From NCBI GenBank assembly GCA_002221725.1, contig NJFT01000338.1, positions 1-31,429 of the forward strand: DNA of 31,429 bases. The letters run 5' to 3'. Within the stretch, counting starts at the first letter, position 1. Each line of letters begins with the position of its first letter. This DNA comes from Scedosporium boydii (taxonomy: Eukaryota; Ascomycota; Sordariomycetes; Microascales; Microascaceae). Positions 29,101-31,429 of this stretch are shown here, piece by piece. The translations under genes and the position numbers were made by a program. The notes beneath the pieces were generated by a model. The model made no database searches. It was not told where the DNA came from and saw nothing but the letters and a program-made list of their open reading frames with translations.

Positions 29101-30916
29101 TATATCTCTCGATACTACGCAGGGGATCCTCACGGCTCGGAAACAGGCACCTGACGACATCCAAGAGCACATTCCGTCCATGCCTGCTAGAGAGAATCGC
29201 GTCCAAAAAGCCCAACAACCTCGCCGTAGGTCCAGGTCAACGTCACGCAGGTCAGCGTCACCATCTATCCGCCGCGCAGAGCCTCGAAACAAGCGAGACC
29301 GTGACAAAGAAAATTCATCGAAGCGGTCGCCGGTTCTATCACCTGAAAGCTCCCCCAGAAATGCGTCAATCCCCCGTTCTAACCCGGAAATCCCTCACCG
29401 AACACCTAGACGACGTTCTCCCGTCTTTCACTCTACTCTCCCCCTTAGCTCGACCGTAACTAAAACACTTAAACAAGGCACCAGACCTTCAGTCTCAGCT
29501 TTACGGAATCATTCTCCACCTACTCAATCATCTGGAACTGGTCCTGCCATATCAAAGCGGAAAAGAAATGCGAACCAGCTACCTACCGTACGCAAGAAAG
29601 CCAGGATGTCAGAAGATCCCGACCCTCTAGATCCACGTCATTTTGATACGTACGATGAGTATATTAATGCGTATATGGAATCGAGTCACCGACTTCTTAA
29701 CCCGGTTCCATCACGTCAACCGGGTGATACACCCACACACATCCAGCGCTCAAAAAACTCTCATCACGAGGATTTCATCGGTACATATAGAAGATCTACT
29801 CGTGGAAGCAGGTCTAGGTCGCCACCACGCTATAATCCTCCAAATCGACGGGATCGTAATAACCTAAGACCCTCAAGCCGATCCCCGGTTCGTATCCCAA
29901 AGCATCCAAACCCTATTAGTAAAGCATCTCAAGACCAACTTGAGCAAACAGGATCTCAGCCTTCCAATGAAGATAATTCATCCCCTAATGTTCCAACATT
30001 TAGCTTAGCTGCTGATCCGATCACAATCGATCACCCAGGCAACCGGAATTTACCTAATGAGCCCGAAATAGAAACCCTGGTCGAAGCCCTAAGTGAAAAA
30101 GGTAAAGAGAAGGGAAGGCCCGTAGCGGGCAATCCAAAATCGAAGACTGCAAGATTGCGAAGGGAATTTCGGATAGGAAGAGAATCTCCGCCGGATTATC
30201 CCCAACAGGTCCGACATACCACCCTAAGGAATGATATTAGAAGCAAACCAGTACCAAGAGCACCAGTCCTAAATCTATCAGATCCCATCCAATCGCCTAG
30301 ACTAGGAGCCCAACCTAGTGTATCATCACCTACGGAAGATGAAGGTAGGCCACTAGCTAGTCATTCAGTGCTCCCAGATTCTCCCAAAGCTTCCAGTACG
30401 TCTTCTTATGGACTTAACACAAGGCGGAATCCCGATATATCAGCTCCAAGCATGTTTTCAGTTGAGAGCCCGGGCCGCGGTCGACGAAGACGATCCCCAA
30501 TCAACCTTCCTGGTGCTCTCGTTGATTCCGTGTCTCCTAAGTCTCCCGAAGCTAGGCGCAATAAACTAAGACGGACCGTAACCCCAGGTACATTCAGAGC
30601 TCCAGGCACATCTTCATCTGAAGAGAGCCCCGAGCGTGCCCCGCCAAAATCAAAACGGCCTGCCATCGATCCTCCTAGTAAAAATAAGGGTCCAGTGTCT
30701 AAAGAAAATACAGGGCAGCGACCTTTCCATAGCACCGCTACCCCAGAAACAACTTCACGTGGACTCCTTGGTCGTATATTTTCCTTCATGGGTGGAGGTC
30801 CTGCTTCTACGGCTCATATGGAGGCTAATGAAACGGAGACCTTCGCGGAATCTAGAATAAGACCAGACGATGAAGAGTGGTTCAATTTTGAGAATGGTGG
30901 CGATGACGAGCGATAG
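26192..30916 (+). CDS. DUF3723-family protein with a long RS/SP-rich repetitive tail
   Basis: One uninterrupted 1574-codon frame. Residues 1 to about 450 form a conserved-looking globular part with RCPRKSIVCIDGTQRIAAAR (residues 90-109), NFWWTVKLYIRPP, VFIFPGMRKQFKLGTMLKVL and YLHRHWRAPEVPVIEV. I assign this to DUF3723, a fungal family of unknown function that recurs in Starship elements. The remainder is low-complexity: four degenerate RSRSPSRR...SSKRSPVLPP repeats (about 28414, 28856, 29244, 29805), a Thr-Pro-Gln stretch (28600-28730), many Ser-Pro sites and basic clusters (KRKRNANQLPTVRKKARM) suggesting nuclear location. It ends with an acidic tail (DDEEWFNFENGGDDER). The length exceeds what I recall for the family, because of the tail. 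No introns are needed. The DUF3723 call is from memory of motifs and context, not a profile search. Confidence 0.75.
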   Translation: MADEDIIGIIQVPLYAFAFEPNIGREKDEAIIKRLSSLFNATRCRPNEWEHHVKGYITPETYARMLAALGKSEGEFRNTTVQTRKYPRVRCPRKSIVCIDGTQRIAAARRKFGRNFWWTVKLYIRPPVERFSYQTKYADGEMYWIRRHETESKVIRDIEFELAGKKKILKLLLKEIPGEIPGQTVLVNKDIVESLDGVFIFPGMRKQFKLGTMLKVLALRCPENVARFIRRMYSVWWEASDGNPLFIDYETVTKIQGRVPSNSCDGDAIRTMMRNNQIYRRVKDPARRRKILRKLLSFKIVLPSMATFHHNIIYFSIGVKILKKFIVDPDYTPGEDNQSSKEETLYQYLHRHWRAPEVPVIEVRQGKFGSINSLDEELAYKMLHLSCLRLFPYLSSESPLQDRRKKGESFPSGEDDAYIFQLHRTASKIGYFTDKIRRGLEKLPPPPRQMDLDLDWDLPVREWRSGKPSFRNFLDLEQNAFLPTLRDADASTEVTATFVMNDFLDAFFGSSSYMLDAPDTESDIPSQPTEVDFETEFLPSSQGAHYHNLHPQPPRQTNDPHIGGGPAPPENVQVSQPNQRERLYKPQVWPSPSTHHADTQSNLSGTANPPSGAHSRQRAYRKTKLKQRPRKIASRLFSLKRVPRPGAKYSKRSPIRPPSATGSVSILSEAAGSVGHSGHEPAQGFLESTTTGQSRRSPVLPPQSSSTVSFRARSPEALPSKGFLVGPPGHPRLSTARQSRKSRSRSPSRRTEPRNRRERDEANSSKRSAVLPPESSSTVSRARNLEASKRSPIDPPNHPQEPLTTPTLPQPGATPTPPQLNATLIPPQPDTPTPPQPNTTPTPQSTTREIHPSQAQYSRERLTEEIPYSVGGRVLKKKANKKQRSRRSRSRSPSSRRAEPPNGRKCDEANSSKRSPVLPPGKSLEIPHPQSHTHEPLATPTAQPEITSLRLDTASVSQPHTTPIPPPNMYISLDTTQGILTARKQAPDDIQEHIPSMPARENRVQKAQQPRRRSRSTSRRSASPSIRRAEPRNKRDRDKENSSKRSPVLSPESSPRNASIPRSNPEIPHRTPRRRSPVFHSTLPLSSTVTKTLKQGTRPSVSALRNHSPPTQSSGTGPAISKRKRNANQLPTVRKKARMSEDPDPLDPRHFDTYDEYINAYMESSHRLLNPVPSRQPGDTPTHIQRSKNSHHEDFIGTYRRSTRGSRSRSPPRYNPPNRRDRNNLRPSSRSPVRIPKHPNPISKASQDQLEQTGSQPSNEDNSSPNVPTFSLAADPITIDHPGNRNLPNEPEIETLVEALSEKGKEKGRPVAGNPKSKTARLRREFRIGRESPPDYPQQVRHTTLRNDIRSKPVPRAPVLNLSDPIQSPRLGAQPSVSSPTEDEGRPLASHSVLPDSPKASSTSSYGLNTRRNPDISAPSMFSVESPGRGRRRRSPINLPGALVDSVSPKSPEARRNKLRRTVTPGTFRAPGTSSSEESPERAPPKSKRPAIDPPSKNKGPVSKENTGQRPFHSTATPETTSRGLLGRIFSFMGGGPASTAHMEANETETFAESRIRPDDEEWFNFENGGDDER
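28250..29905 (+). repeat. Degenerate RS/SP coding repeats inside the DUF3723 gene
   Basis: Recurring cassette: AG(G/C)TC(A/G)CC(T/A)-rich RS codons, then GAACC-CGAAAC, then GAAGCTAATTCATCGAAG and CGGTCTCC-GTCCT. Good copies lie at about 28414-28530, 28856-28950 and 29244-29345, with a weaker one at 29805-29900 and a partial one at 28265-28340. Spacing is irregular (about 390-560 bp), so this is old segmental duplication rather than a fresh tandem array. Confidence 0.8.
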
Positions 30917-31383
30917 AACGCCTGAGCAAGCGTATTCTTGTGCTTGGTGTAAGGGTAGGGCGAGACCGCTACATGAAGCTCCCAAGTTTTGACGTCATCA
31001 CAAATTAGCTACCGTCACACTTCGATCCTCCCCAGGTGGCCGATATGCGCAAGACTTGGAGACACGTTGGAGATTCTACTGTTAGGTTATCTGAAGTAAC
31101 AAGATTATCTCACTATAAGCAAACCCACTGGGAGGGCTGTTAAGAAAGGTAATACTCCGTCAGTAGAATTAACACCCACGTACATGAACAGAGTGGACAC
31201 GTTTCCCTTGAATAACATTCCCGTCCGCCCTAATTAAAGCAAGGTATAATGACTAGAAGCTATCTACTAAACAGAAGGCGATAGATATCACGTTCTCGCT
31301 AGGCTAATAGAAGGAGTAGTGAATGCATTAGATGTATCTATTCGCAAGACTACCAAACGAAACAATGTAAGTACGGCAAAGGG

Positions 31384-31424
<41 letters not shown>

Positions 31425-31429
31425 AAGAA
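30917..31429. other. 3' flank of the DUF3723 gene, ending in a poly-A run
   Basis: No gene is seen. A TGACGTCA palindrome (30990-30997), the consensus of CRE/ATF-type bZIP factors, lies about 75 bp past the stop codon; its relevance is unknown. Bases 31384-31422 are an uninterrupted A run, and the window stops seven bases later. Confidence 0.5.

Noticed and set aside
31384..31422. Poly-A run as telomere or retroposon tail
   Set aside because: There is no TTAGGG-type repeat, and no LINE-like coding or target duplication is visible. The window simply ends in a homopolymer.
17253..31429. DUF3435 captain recombinase or Starship ends
   Set aside because: I looked for a large tyrosine-recombinase-like frame and for terminal motifs in the block and found none, so no mobile element boundary is annotated.

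Overview
The window is nuclear DNA of a filamentous ascomycete (Pezizomycotina). A Eurotiomycete such as Aspergillus or Penicillium is my best guess, but it is not proven. Support comes from short GT-AG introns of about 50-85 bp with CTAAC/CTAAT-like branch sites, pyrimidine-rich leaders before start codons, a C2H2 plus Zn2Cys6 transcription factor, an RTC4-like protein and a pogo/Fot-type transposon whose stop codons look like products of repeat-induced point mutation (RIP). All gene models below were spliced by eye.

Left part (1-5.2 kb) is a graveyard. A pogo-family transposase on the minus strand runs off the window start. It is followed by a plus-strand relic of a subtilisin-like protease, full of stops and frameshifts, and by 2 kb with no recognisable gene.

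Middle part (5.2-17.3 kb) looks like ordinary chromosome. It holds a fungal transcription factor (5285-7796, +, five exons), a convergent zinc alcohol dehydrogenase (8790-10066, -, three exons), a 3.3 kb gene-free stretch with an old duplicated non-coding block, then three plus-strand genes: RTC4-like (13399-14447), F-box-like (15163-15809) and a small RING finger protein (16715-17252).

Right part (17.4-31.4 kb) has a different character. It carries a small two-exon ORF (-), an 812-residue Asn/Gln-rich protein with a duplicated domain (-), a ferric reductase (+, one apparent frameshift), a remnant with a transposase-type helix-turn-helix, a small protein opening with four 14-residue proline-tyrosine repeats (-), and a 1574-residue protein I assign to DUF3723 with an RS-repeat tail (+). 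Ferric reductases and DUF3723 proteins are known recurrent auxiliary genes of Starship giant transposons, so this block is a candidate Starship interior. No captain tyrosine recombinase (DUF3435) and no element ends are visible here. Three intergenic regions in this block share a GGAACC...GGTTCC-type near-palindrome that I did not notice upstream of the middle genes. This possible common regulatory signature is the most interesting observation in the window.
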